A stretch of 51,646 bases of DNA from JAAYQA01 sp964510345 (GTDB lineage Bacteria > Bacillota > Clostridia > Tissierellales > Peptoniphilaceae). Under the pieces are notes generated by a model. The model did no database searches, was not told the origin of the DNA, and saw nothing but the letters and a program-made list of their open reading frames with translations. The translations under genes were made by a program, and so were the position numbers. This document shows, piece by piece, positions 1 through 7,252 of this stretch. Each line of letters begins with the position of its first letter. Within the stretch, counting starts at the first letter, position 1. Location of the stretch: the NCBI GenBank assembly GCA_964510345.1, contig CAZEBB010000011.1, positions 1 through 51,646 on the forward strand. Reading direction: 5' to 3'.

Positions 1-174
1 GAAAACTCTTCTCGGCACGCTCACGGCCGGTTGCAAGCCTTGCACGTTTTGATGCTATGCAAAACGTAAGCAAGACTCATGCAAAGCTTCTTCAAGAGCT
101 CGATGCTTTTCGGGCGATTGATTAGAAGCGATTGCGGCCAAGATATGGCCTCAAAGAATATCCGGACGCTCCTC
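1..174 (-). repeat. Structured repeat element, copy 1 (cut by window edge)
   Basis: Read on the minus strand, this stretch matches the element at 31252-31355 in three blocks: a 5' block with CCGGA and ATTCTTT, a hairpin GGCCA-TATCT-TGGCC (136-150), and the block CGGCCGTGAGCGTGCCG (15-31) followed by AAGAGT. The 5' ATTCTTT can pair with GAAGAGT using two G-T wobbles where copy 2 has Watson-Crick pairs. Unlike copy 2, about 105 extra bases separate the two inner hairpins. They fold into their own long arm: CTTGC, ACGTTTTG, an 8-base loop, CAAAACGT, GCAAG. The 3' closing strand lies beyond the left edge. The conserved pairing suggests a structured RNA or a hairpin-rich mobile repeat. The class is not recognised. 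Confidence 0.6.
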
Positions 175-196
175 GCTTTCTGAAAGTCATAAGACC

Positions 197-224
197 AAGA
201 GGCAGGGCGCGCACCCTGCCTCTT
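197..224. terminator. Bidirectional terminator-like palindrome, left of ars cassette
   Basis: The arms AAGAGGCAGGG and CCCTGCCTCTT form an 11-base-pair stem around a 6-base loop, with T runs on both outer sides. It lies just past the stop of the minus-strand redox protein and would end the permease transcript. Nearly the same palindrome recurs at 2499-2522 on the other side of the cassette. Confidence 0.8.
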
Positions 225-228
225 TACA

Positions 229-474
229 TTAGATTCCGGATTTTTTTATCAATTCCACGATTTCATCGACTTTCAAAACCTTGCCGGTCGAAACGACCTT
301 ATCATCGATCACAAGCCCCGGAGTATTCATGACGCCATACGAAGCGATATCTCGCATATTGATAATGTGCTCGACTTCAGGTTTCTGATCCAGTTTTTCA
401 AGTGCTTTTCCCGCCGCTTTCTCCAGCTGTTTACACTTTGCGCAGCCTACTCCTAATACTTTGATTCGTGCCAT
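229..474 (-). CDS. Thioredoxin-like small redox protein
   Basis: This 81-residue protein looks like the small redox-active disulfide (TM0996-type thioredoxin-fold) family. It has a CxxC motif in GVGCAKCKQ near residue 10 and the cis-proline segment NTPGLVID, which faces the active site in this fold. There is no signal peptide, so it is cytoplasmic. The start is the ATG at 474, preceded by AAAGGAGA; a longer open frame to 492 has no ribosome site. It begins 14 bases after the permease stop and shares its transcript. In the family, such proteins are often next to ArsP/DUF318 permeases. A thiol role in handing over or reducing the permease substrate is inference. Confidence 0.82.
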   Translation of the reverse strand: MARIKVLGVGCAKCKQLEKAAGKALEKLDQKPEVEHIINMRDIASYGVMNTPGLVIDDKVVSTGKVLKVDEIVELIKKSGI

Positions 475-488
475 ACTTGTCTCCTTTC

Positions 489-1496
489 TCATCCAATAAT
501 ATACGGTTCAAGAAAATTGAACGCGTAGCCGACAATGATCATCCCGACCATACAGATACCGATAAAAACCGACAGTAATTTCGGCTTGATCGCTTTACGA
601 AGCATGATGATCGATGGTAACGAGAGGGTTGTCACCGCCATCATAAATGCCAATACCGTTCCCAATTGGGCTGACTTGATAAGCAATGCCTCTGCCACCG
701 GTATTGCACCAAAGATATCTCCGTACATCGGTGCTCCGACGATTGTCGCGAGAATAACACCGAAGGGGTTTCTGTCCCCAAGGATCGCAGCGATCCAGTT
801 CTGGGGAATCCAATTGTGAATGACCGCTCCGATACCGACACCGATCAAAATATAAGGAAACACTTTTTTGAGCGTGCTCAACATTTGATCCTGTGCAAAC
901 CCGAGGCGATCACGGACCGTTAGTGTTTCATCTTCACTTTCAAGCACTTTTGCTTCACGGATAAACTCCTCAACATAGGATTCCATGTGCAGTTTCTCGA
1001 TGACCTTCCCCCCGACAATGGCAATAATCAACCCGAACACAACGTAAAGTGCCGCTATCTTGGCTCCAAAAATGCTCATCAACAAAACAAGAGAACCTAA
1101 GTCGACCATCGGCGATGAGATCAAAAACGAAAAGGTGACGCCAATCGGTAGTCCGGCTGACGTAAATCCCATAAACAACGGGATCGAAGAGCAAGAACAA
1201 AACGGAGTGACCGTTCCCAGTAAAGCCGCCATGCTGTTCGCACTGATCCCTTGAAATCGACCCAGAATCTTTTTCGTTCGTTCCGGTGGGAAGAAACTCT
1301 GGATATAACTGATTAAAAAAATGAGTACGCACAACAGTATGACGATCTTTATTACGTCATAGATGAAAAACTGCAAGCTTGCTACCCAACGATTTCCAAG
1401 ATCCAAACCGAACGATCTGAGTAGACTTCCGACTGCCTCATTCAACCATCGCATACCTAGGACTTGATTCTGAATGAACTCCCAAACCTCTTTCAT
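489..1496 (-). CDS. arsP: ArsP/DUF318-family permease
   Basis: A 335-residue polytopic membrane protein of the SO_0444/ArsP_1 permease family, with about eight to ten hydrophobic segments. It carries the family signature TPFCSCSSIPLF followed by GLPIGVTFSFLISSPMV in the first half, and a matching segment GAPMYGDIFGAIPVAEALL in the second. Known ArsP members export trivalent organoarsenicals, while other family members have no proven substrate. I chose the ATG at 1496 because GAGGTG lies seven bases upstream; a TTG at 1538 in frame has no ribosome site. It diverges from arsR across a symmetric promoter region, so arsenic-dependent control is likely. Metal specificity beyond arsenic is unknown. 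Confidence 0.82.
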   Translation of the reverse strand: MKEVWEFIQNQVLGMRWLNEAVGSLLRSFGLDLGNRWVASLQFFIYDVIKIVILLCVLIFLISYIQSFFPPERTKKILGRFQGISANSMAALLGTVTPFCSCSSIPLFMGFTSAGLPIGVTFSFLISSPMVDLGSLVLLMSIFGAKIAALYVVFGLIIAIVGGKVIEKLHMESYVEEFIREAKVLESEDETLTVRDRLGFAQDQMLSTLKKVFPYILIGVGIGAVIHNWIPQNWIAAILGDRNPFGVILATIVGAPMYGDIFGAIPVAEALLIKSAQLGTVLAFMMAVTTLSLPSIIMLRKAIKPKLLSVFIGICMVGMIIVGYAFNFLEPYIIG

Positions 1497-1588
1497 CAAC
1501 AACACCTCACATAGATGGACTTCGATATGTCGAGCCAAAATTTAACATGTTAGATTCTCCCGAGGAATCCATCCATGCTATCGTGAAT

Positions 1589-1617
1589 AGTTTACTCTAT
1601 ATATCGATAGATGTCAA
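1589..1617 (-). promoter_or_regulatory. Promoter of arsP operon
   Basis: On the minus strand TTGACA (1612-1617) and TAAACT (1589-1594) are separated by 17 bases. The -35 box and most of the spacer lie inside the left arm of the inverted repeat, so a repressor bound there would block polymerase. Confidence 0.8.
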
Positions 1618-1650
1618 TATGTTTAGGCTATTATATTGACATTCATCGAT
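1603..1650. promoter_or_regulatory. Probable ArsR operator, 18-base inverted repeat
   Basis: The left arm at 1603-1620 (ATCGATAGATGTCAATAT) and the right arm at 1633-1650 match in 16 of 18 positions as inverted repeats, with a 12-base spacer. Each arm contains the -35 hexamer of one of two outward-facing promoters plus an ATCGAT core. ArsR-family repressors bind such AT-rich dyads. Assignment to this ArsR is inference from position. Confidence 0.78.
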
Positions 1651-1664
1651 TTGTTTGCTATCCT
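1636..1664 (+). promoter_or_regulatory. Promoter of arsR-arsC
   Basis: TTGACA (1636-1641), a 17-base spacer and TATCCT (1659-1664). The predicted transcript starts near 1671, only a few bases before the AAAGGAAGTG ribosome site at 1674-1683. This excludes the upstream in-frame ATG at 1611 as a start on this transcript. Confidence 0.8.
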
Positions 1665-1688
1665 CAGAATTACAAAGGAAGTGATCAC

Positions 1689-1997
1689 ATCGACCATCAA
1701 AAAAACGCAATCGTCTTTAAGGCTTTTTGCGACTCCAACCGCCTAACCATACTCGAACTGTTACAATCCGGTGAGTTGTGTGCCTGCCACATCCTTGAAG
1801 ATCTGCACATTTCACAGCCCACGCTCTCTCATCACATGAAAATCCTATGTGAGTCCGGTCTCGTACAAGGAAGAAAAGAAGGTAAATGGATGTATTATAC
1901 TTTAGACAAACATGGGATAGATCACGCGAGGCATATCTTCGATAGCATCACCTCCGTGAACCCTAATCCATCGGTGGTTTGCTCCTGTGCGGACTAG
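1689..1997 (+). CDS. arsR: ArsR-family arsenic-responsive repressor
   Basis: A winged-helix repressor of about 102 residues. The recognition helix region SQPTLSHHMKIL and the preceding helix carrying ELCACHILE, with a CxC pair, match As(III)-sensing ArsR proteins. The tail ends VVCSCAD, a second close cysteine pair. The start is unusual: the frame has no ATG, GTG or TTG downstream of the promoter. The codon at a normal distance from AAAGGAAGTG is ATC (1689). The in-frame ATG at 1611 lies inside the operator and upstream of the promoter. Either an ATC/ATT start is used, the transcript begins elsewhere, or a base is wrong. It would repress both divergent transcripts and release them on arsenite binding. 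Confidence 0.85.
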   Translation: MDHQKNAIVFKAFCDSNRLTILELLQSGELCACHILEDLHISQPTLSHHMKILCESGLVQGRKEGKWMYYTLDKHGIDHARHIFDSITSVNPNPSVVCSCAD

Positions 1998-2048
1998 ACG
2001 TATGGTACTGTACTTCGACATCGATTCATATCGGAAAGGAGACCTGTC

Positions 2049-2462
2049 ATGAAACCAAAAGTTGCCTTTGTATGTGTGCACAACTCCTGTCGTAGCCAGA
2101 TCGCTGAAGCCCTCGGTACACACCTCGCAAGCGACGTGTTCGAGAGTTACTCCGGTGGGACAGAAACGAAACCGAATATCAATCCGGATGCGGTCCGACT
2201 TGTAAAAGATCGCTACGGTATCGATATGGACGAAACCCAGTTCTCTAAACTCGTAACCGAACTGCCTGAAATTGACATCGTCGTGAAGATGGGCTGTAAT
2301 GTCATCTGCCCTTTCATTCCAAACTCACATGAAGAAGACTGGGGCTTAGACGATCCCACTGGACAATCCGATGAGGTCTTCAACGCAACCATCCTTCAAA
2401 TTGAAGAAAGGATCCTCGATTTACGTCATAGGATTCTTACAAAAAAACTAAAATTATCATAA
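2049..2462 (+). CDS. arsC: Arsenate reductase, low-molecular-weight phosphatase type
   Basis: A 137-residue cytoplasmic enzyme reducing arsenate to arsenite, of the thioredoxin-coupled family related to tyrosine phosphatases. The P-loop CVHNSCRSQ gives C9-x5-R15 for arsenate binding and attack. A second pair, C83 and C87 in GCNVICPFIP, supplies the cysteines that shuttle the disulfide. D101 in the DDPTG segment is the usual general acid. AAAGGAGA lies before the ATG. It is second in the arsR transcript, about 50 bases after arsR. The small thioredoxin-like protein of the same cassette could recycle it, but this is inference. Confidence 0.93.
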   Translation: MKPKVAFVCVHNSCRSQIAEALGTHLASDVFESYSGGTETKPNINPDAVRLVKDRYGIDMDETQFSKLVTELPEIDIVVKMGCNVICPFIPNSHEEDWGLDDPTGQSDEVFNATILQIEERILDLRHRILTKKLKLS

Positions 2463-2498
2463 TGAAGACCACTTTTACGTCCCTTGGATCTTCTGTAA

Positions 2499-2522
2499 GA
2501 GGCAGGGTGCGCACCCTGCCTC
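2499..2522. terminator. Bidirectional terminator-like palindrome, right of ars cassette
   Basis: A perfect 24-base palindrome (arm GAGGCAGGGTGC) sits between the convergent arsC and Rieske genes and can serve both. It is nearly identical to the palindrome at 197-224, so the same sequence brackets the whole arsenic cassette. Confidence 0.8.
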
Positions 2523-2540
2523 AATTTCTTCACCACTTGA

Positions 2541-3506
2541 CTATTTGTTCTTTAACTCATCTCGCATTCTTCGGTACTGGATTACTGGACCATCGCCGGG
2601 AAACAACTTTTCGTTCATTCGGTAGGCGGAGGCTTTGGGCCTTTGTGTGATCACTACGCGTTTATCTTGACGCTCAATGATTTTATTCGCATACTTGCCG
2701 AAGAAGGCAATGATTCTGTCGACGGGTTGAACTCTCGTTATCTTCGTATAGAACCGTATATAGAGTATGGTATTCTCTTGATCAACAGGTGCAAAGAAAA
2801 TCACGACTTTGATCTTTTCACTGATATGATTCATCCATATATTAGGATACAAAAAGTGCAAGTATGTGCTCTTAATCGGACTTTCACTCGCCTTTAGCGG
2901 CGTCTGCCCCTTATCGACCTCATTATTCGCACTCGTTATCAGCCCGCCTTCAACGATTTCTACGCGCGGCCCATTGACGAGAGTTTTATTTCCCCGCCCA
3001 ATGGTATTGTGGTGCACAAAAGGTAGGTGGACAACATCTAATTGGTTCTCTATGCAGCGTGAATAATGAGAATTCCAATGGTCTTCAAGCTCACTATACA
3101 CATAGGAGGTATCGATATCTTCATAGAAAAAGGGAACCTCATCCGTCGTCTTCTCCGGTTCTCCGTACCAGATGTAAATAATGTCATGATTTTCTCGAAC
3201 CGGATAGGTTCGGACATTGTATCGGCTCAGATCTTGGGTGGATGCCCTCCCATTGGCCGGGATCACATTACATTTGCCTTGGGTATCAAATTCTAAGCCG
3301 TGAAAAGGACATTGGACACAGTCCCCCTTAACTTTACCAAGACTGAGAGCAGCGCCTCGGTGTGTGCACTGGTCGACCACACAACCGAGTTCGCCTTTCT
3401 CGTTACGAAATAACGCCAAGTCTAAGTCCAGGCGCTTCACTCCGACGACCTGTTCTTTTTTCACTGCCTTGGAGGGCAGGATTGCGTACCATTGATTCAA
3501 AATCAT
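2541..3506 (-). CDS. Rieske-type non-heme iron oxygenase
   Basis: A 321-residue protein with an N-terminal Rieske 2Fe-2S domain: CTHRGA and CPFHGLEFD supply the C-x-H and C-x2-H ligands near residues 47 and 66. The catalytic part has the mononuclear iron motif D-x2-H-x4-H in LDVVHLPFVHH. This places it with aromatic ring-hydroxylating or PaO-like oxygenase alpha subunits. The substrate cannot be told and no reductase partner gene is adjacent. It starts 63 bases after accA on the same strand. No strong terminator intervenes, so read-through from the acc operon is possible. An oxygenase is notable in an otherwise anaerobe-like gene set. Confidence 0.85.
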   Translation of the reverse strand: MILNQWYAILPSKAVKKEQVVGVKRLDLDLALFRNEKGELGCVVDQCTHRGAALSLGKVKGDCVQCPFHGLEFDTQGKCNVIPANGRASTQDLSRYNVRTYPVRENHDIIYIWYGEPEKTTDEVPFFYEDIDTSYVYSELEDHWNSHYSRCIENQLDVVHLPFVHHNTIGRGNKTLVNGPRVEIVEGGLITSANNEVDKGQTPLKASESPIKSTYLHFLYPNIWMNHISEKIKVVIFFAPVDQENTILYIRFYTKITRVQPVDRIIAFFGKYANKIIERQDKRVVITQRPKASAYRMNEKLFPGDGPVIQYRRMRDELKNK

Positions 3507-3569
3507 CTTGATTATTACCCATCGTCTTTCCCATTGGATTCATCCAATGTGTCGTCTTTTTTTCCAGTG

Positions 3570-4499
3570 TTATACGACTCCAATCACGCGATACTTGTGA
3601 AACCGCATGCTCAGGCGCGTTTCATCGTCCAGCAATTGAAGCTCTTTTAAGTCTCTTTCTACTACAGCGCGAATCTTGGATGCCACGAGTGCCGGATCGG
3701 CGTCAGCGCCTTCCTCGGGTTCTTCGATGACACCGTCGACGATGCCTCCCGTGTACAAGTCGTAACTGGTGAGCTTCATCGTATCGGAGGCCTCGACGCT
3801 ACGCGTATTGTCCTTCCATAGGATCGAAGCGAAGCCCTCGGGTGAAATGACGGAGTAGATGCTGTTTTCCAACATATAGATGCGGTCAGCGACGCCGATG
3901 GCCAGCGCCCCTCCCGATCCGCCTTCCCCGATAACAAACGAGATCACGGGCACGGGCAGTGTAAAGCTCGTGCGAATGCACTGGGCGATGGCCTCCGCCT
4001 GTCCCTGCTCCTCGGCTTGGATGCCGCAGTACGCCCCCGGTGTGTCGATAAAGAGCAGGATTGGACGATGAAACTTGACCGCCTGCCGCATGAGTCGCAT
4101 CGCCTTGCGATAGCCGGACGGTTGCGGCATACCGAAGTTCCGGTGGATATTCTCTTGGGTGTCCCGTCCTTTTTGGTGGCCGATCACGGTGACCGGCTGT
4201 CCTTGAAAGAATCCCACGCCACCGACAATCGCCGGGTCGTCTGCCGAGAGACGGTCGCCTTTCAGTTCGACAAAATTGTCGATCAACTTCTCAATATAAT
4301 ACATCGTCGTGGGACGTTCGACGCGGCGCGCCATCTTGACGCGCTCCATCGGCGTACGTGTCGTCTTTTGGCGTGAGAGGAGTGACTGGAGTTGTGCTTC
4401 AATTTCTTTGAGCTCCTCCAACACTTCCTGCTCCCCTTGGCCTGCCTGGATCTGGAGGGCTTCGATGCTCTTAAGCGTATTGCGCAACAAATCTTCCAT
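3570..4499 (-). CDS. accA: Acetyl-CoA carboxylase carboxyltransferase, alpha subunit
   Basis: A 309-residue crotonase-fold subunit that, with AccD, moves the carboxyl group from carboxybiotin to acetyl-CoA to give malonyl-CoA. A coiled N-terminal region is followed by GHQKGRDTQENIHRNFGMPQPSGYRKAMRL, split here as GHQKGRDTQEN and FGMPQPSGYRKA. The glycine-rich oxyanion region GEGGSGGALAI and SPEGFASILWKD are typical. Its ATG overlaps the accD stop by one base (TAATG), so translation is coupled. It is the last acc gene of the order B-C-D-A. Confidence 0.96.
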   Translation of the reverse strand: MEDLLRNTLKSIEALQIQAGQGEQEVLEELKEIEAQLQSLLSRQKTTRTPMERVKMARRVERPTTMYYIEKLIDNFVELKGDRLSADDPAIVGGVGFFQGQPVTVIGHQKGRDTQENIHRNFGMPQPSGYRKAMRLMRQAVKFHRPILLFIDTPGAYCGIQAEEQGQAEAIAQCIRTSFTLPVPVISFVIGEGGSGGALAIGVADRIYMLENSIYSVISPEGFASILWKDNTRSVEASDTMKLTSYDLYTGGIVDGVIEEPEEGADADPALVASKIRAVVERDLKELQLLDDETRLSMRFHKYRVIGVV

Positions 4500-5401
4500 T
4501 ACGCACCTCCTTGGGTATGCAGGCTGAGAAGTGTTCCCAACAGCTTGCGCACGCCCGGGCGTGTGACGGTTCGGTCACAAAACCCGTGGTTCATTGTAAA
4601 GTCCGCATCTTGGAAGCCTTCGGGCAACTCTTGGTTGATCGTCTGCTGAATGACCCGTGGCCCGGCAAAGCCGATGCGCGCACCGCACTCCGCCAGCGTG
4701 ATGTCGCCGAGCATGGCGAAGCTCGCCGTCACGCCGCCGAAAGTCGGGTCCGTCAAGAGGACGATGCTCAAGAGGCCCTTTTTATTGTGCAACTCCATTG
4801 CTGCCGACGTCTTCGCCATTTGCATCAGAGAGTAGATCCCCTCTTGCATGCGGGCGCCGCCGGACGCCGTGAAGATGACGATCGGCAGTTCCTGGCGCGC
4901 CGCTTCTTCGATGGCACGGGTGATTTTTTCTCCGACGACGGTTCCCATCGTTCCCAGTAGAAATCCGCTGTCCATAATGGCGAGCACGGTTTCTTTGCCT
5001 TCGATCTTTGCGATCCCGGTCGTCACCGCCTCGTGCGAGCCGGATTTCACGGCAGCCTTATGGATCGAATCCTGATAGCCCGGGAAATCCAGCGGGTCGC
5101 CGGTCGACAGATGCGCATCCCATTCCACAAAACTGCCTTCATCGACGGTGATCGCCAGCCTCTGCTGGGGTGACAGGTGAAAATAGTGATTGCACACCGG
5201 GCAGACATAAGTGCCTTCCTGCATCTGTTTGACGGTAATAAAGTGCTTGCCGCCGGGGCATTTGACCAATCCGCCGGCGTCCAATGTGCCGTCCGACATC
5301 AGCGTGCGCTTGATCTGCCCGCTGATTTTTTTATCTTTGATCTCTTTGCCCTTGGCGGTTTGGAACTTTTCCAGGGCTTCTTTATTCAAATCCTTTAACA
5401 T
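4499..5401 (-). CDS. accD: Acetyl-CoA carboxylase carboxyltransferase, beta subunit
   Basis: A 300-residue partner of AccA. The carboxyltransferase core is complete, with ASGGARMQEG, PTFGGVTASFAMLGD and IGFAGPRVIQQT. The N-terminal zinc ribbon is odd. AccD normally has two CxxC pairs; here the second is intact (C67, C70 in VCPVCNH) but the first reads KCPGGKH, with C48 and glycine at 51. Only three of four cysteine ligands remain. H53 could substitute, but that is a guess. The start lies one base after the accC stop, so the genes are translated together. Confidence 0.95.
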   Translation of the reverse strand: MLKDLNKEALEKFQTAKGKEIKDKKISGQIKRTLMSDGTLDAGGLVKCPGGKHFITVKQMQEGTYVCPVCNHYFHLSPQQRLAITVDEGSFVEWDAHLSTGDPLDFPGYQDSIHKAAVKSGSHEAVTTGIAKIEGKETVLAIMDSGFLLGTMGTVVGEKITRAIEEAARQELPIVIFTASGGARMQEGIYSLMQMAKTSAAMELHNKKGLLSIVLLTDPTFGGVTASFAMLGDITLAECGARIGFAGPRVIQQTINQELPEGFQDADFTMNHGFCDRTVTRPGVRKLLGTLLSLHTQGGA

Positions 5402-5402
5402 G

Positions 5403-6770
5403 TTACGAATCCTCCCGCTGCAAGTATTCCTGTATCGACCCGGTATGATACGTGCCGTCGATAAAAGTGTCCGAATGAAGCAGGTCGTAGTTTAAATCCA
5501 CTGTCGAGTGCACGCCGCGAATGAGCAATTCTCCCAAGGCACGGCGCATTTTTGCGATGGCGATCTCTCTCGTCTGCCCGTGGGCAATGACCTTCGCGAT
5601 CAATGAATCATAGTACGGAGGGATCTTATACCCCTGATAGACACCCGAGTCGATGCGAATCCCGTGTCCACCGGGCAATAAAAGCGCCTCAATCATGCCG
5701 GGAGACGGCGCAAAGTTTCTCTTTGGGTCTTCTGCATTGATGCGGCACTCGATCGCCGAGCCCTGCAATTTCACTTGTTCTTGTGTGATATCCAGCGGTT
5801 CGCCTTGGGCGATGCGAATCATCTCGCGGATCAGGTCGATCCCCGTGACCATCTCGGACACCGGGTGTTCTACCTGAATTCTCGTGTTCATCTCGATGAA
5901 GTAGTACCGGTTGTCGCTGTCCAAGATAAACTCCACGGTACCGGCGTTCTCGTAGCCGATCGCCTTGACCGCGCGCACCGCGTCTTCGCCGATCCTCTGT
6001 CGCAAGTCCTCGTCGATCCCGGGACTCGGCGTCTCTTCGATCACTTTCTGGTGATTGCGCTGCATTGAGCAGTCTCTCTCCCCGAGGTGAATGACGCGAC
6101 CGAAGCGATCGGCTAAGATCTGCACTTCGATGTGCTTGGGATTGACGATGCGCTTTTCGATATACATCTGATCCGATTGAAATGCACGCTTGCTCTCTTC
6201 CTGCGCAAGTAAAAACTGCTTTTCAAAATTCTCCGGGTCTTCGACGATGCGAAGTCCTTTCCCTCCGCCGCCCGCACTCGCCTTGATCATCAGCGGGTAG
6301 CCGATCTCCTCGGCTAAGGCTTTGGCTTCCTGTAAGTCGGTGATCGCCCCGTCCGTTCCCGGCACGACCGGCACGCCGGCCTCTTTCATGGAGCGCTTCG
6401 CTTCTGCCTTGTCGCCCATCGAGTGGATGTGGCGCGCTTTGGGTCCGATGAAGCCGATCCCCTCCCTCTCACACGCGGCGACGAATTCCGCGTTCTCTGC
6501 GAGAAACCCGTACCCGGGGTGGATCGCATCGGCTCCTGTGCCGATGGCGGCGGAGAGGATATTTTGCTGCGATAGATAACTGTCGTTCGCGGCGGGCGGC
6601 CCAATGCACACGGCATCATTTGCCATTTGGACATGCAAAGAAGAGGCATCGGCTTCCGAGTACACAGCTACCGTTTCGATGCCCATCTCCTGACAAGTTC
6701 GCATGATCCGAAGTGCGATTTCACCGCGGTTGGCGATCAAAATCCGCTTAAACCTCGTAATCCGTCTCAT
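5403..6770 (-). CDS. accC: Biotin carboxylase subunit of acetyl-CoA carboxylase
   Basis: A 455-residue ATP-grasp enzyme that carboxylates the biotin of AccB using ATP and bicarbonate. Visible are the N-terminal RILIANRGEIALRI, the glycine-rich ATP lid KASAGGGGKGLRIV, HIEVQILAD, ERDCSMQRNHQKVIEE and the catalytic FIEMNTRIQVEHPVSEM. The length is normal. The ATG follows the accB stop directly (TAAATG), so expression is coupled to AccB. Confidence 0.97.
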   Translation of the reverse strand: MRRITRFKRILIANRGEIALRIMRTCQEMGIETVAVYSEADASSLHVQMANDAVCIGPPAANDSYLSQQNILSAAIGTGADAIHPGYGFLAENAEFVAACEREGIGFIGPKARHIHSMGDKAEAKRSMKEAGVPVVPGTDGAITDLQEAKALAEEIGYPLMIKASAGGGGKGLRIVEDPENFEKQFLLAQEESKRAFQSDQMYIEKRIVNPKHIEVQILADRFGRVIHLGERDCSMQRNHQKVIEETPSPGIDEDLRQRIGEDAVRAVKAIGYENAGTVEFILDSDNRYYFIEMNTRIQVEHPVSEMVTGIDLIREMIRIAQGEPLDITQEQVKLQGSAIECRINAEDPKRNFAPSPGMIEALLLPGGHGIRIDSGVYQGYKIPPYYDSLIAKVIAHGQTREIAIAKMRRALGELLIRGVHSTVDLNYDLLHSDTFIDGTYHTGSIQEYLQREDS

Positions 6771-7232
6771 TTATGCTTCCTGAATGGCAAACAGGTTTTG
6801 TCCGTACTCGACCATTTGCCCATTTTCGCCTAGGATCTCTACGATGACCCCGTCGATTTCCGCCGTGATCTCATTCATCATCTTCATCGCCTCGATAATA
6901 CAAAGCGTCTGTCCCTTTTGCACCCGATCCCCAACGACCACAAACGGGGGCTGTCCGGGTCCGGCTTGCGAATAAAATACGCCGACCAGGGGTGCGGTAA
7001 CATATTGCGCGCTCGCATGCACTTCGGGCTGGGGCGCTGCCTGCAAAACAGGCGCCGTTTCTTGCGCCGGTTGTGCGGGAGGCGTCTCCATCACCGGTGC
7101 CGACAACACGGTCGGCTGAGCCTGTGCGGGTTTCGTGAGCGTCACCCGTCCGAATTCCCCTTCCCAATCTAAACGATCGATGGAAAGGGAATCGAACAAT
7201 CTCATCAACTCCAATAATTCTTGTGTTTTCAT
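6771..7232 (-). CDS. accB: Biotin carboxyl carrier protein
   Basis: A 153-residue carrier. The C-terminal biotinyl domain has the motif EAMKMMNE, whose central lysine takes the biotin, and the typical QKGQTLCIIE and MVEYGQNLF turns. A mobile linker rich in Ala, Pro, Gln and Val (about residues 35-75) joins it to the N-terminal region. AGGAGA precedes the ATG. It begins 20 bases after the thiI stop with no promoter or terminator evident, so it appears to be in the same transcript as the sulfur-transfer genes. Confidence 0.96.
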   Translation of the reverse strand: MKTQELLELMRLFDSLSIDRLDWEGEFGRVTLTKPAQAQPTVLSAPVMETPPAQPAQETAPVLQAAPQPEVHASAQYVTAPLVGVFYSQAGPGQPPFVVVGDRVQKGQTLCIIEAMKMMNEITAEIDGVIVEILGENGQMVEYGQNLFAIQEA

Positions 7233-7252
7233 GTTCTCTCCTAACTTGACCG

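Noticed and set aside
3..125. Open frame of about 40 codons running in from the left edge on plus
   Set aside because: It lies entirely within the structured repeat, has no recognisable protein sequence and reads through the hairpin arms. The matching region of copy 2 is not coding.
1497..1538. TTG start for the ArsP-type permease
   Set aside because: It adds 14 residues unlike the family and has no ribosome site; the ATG at 1496 has GAGGTG.
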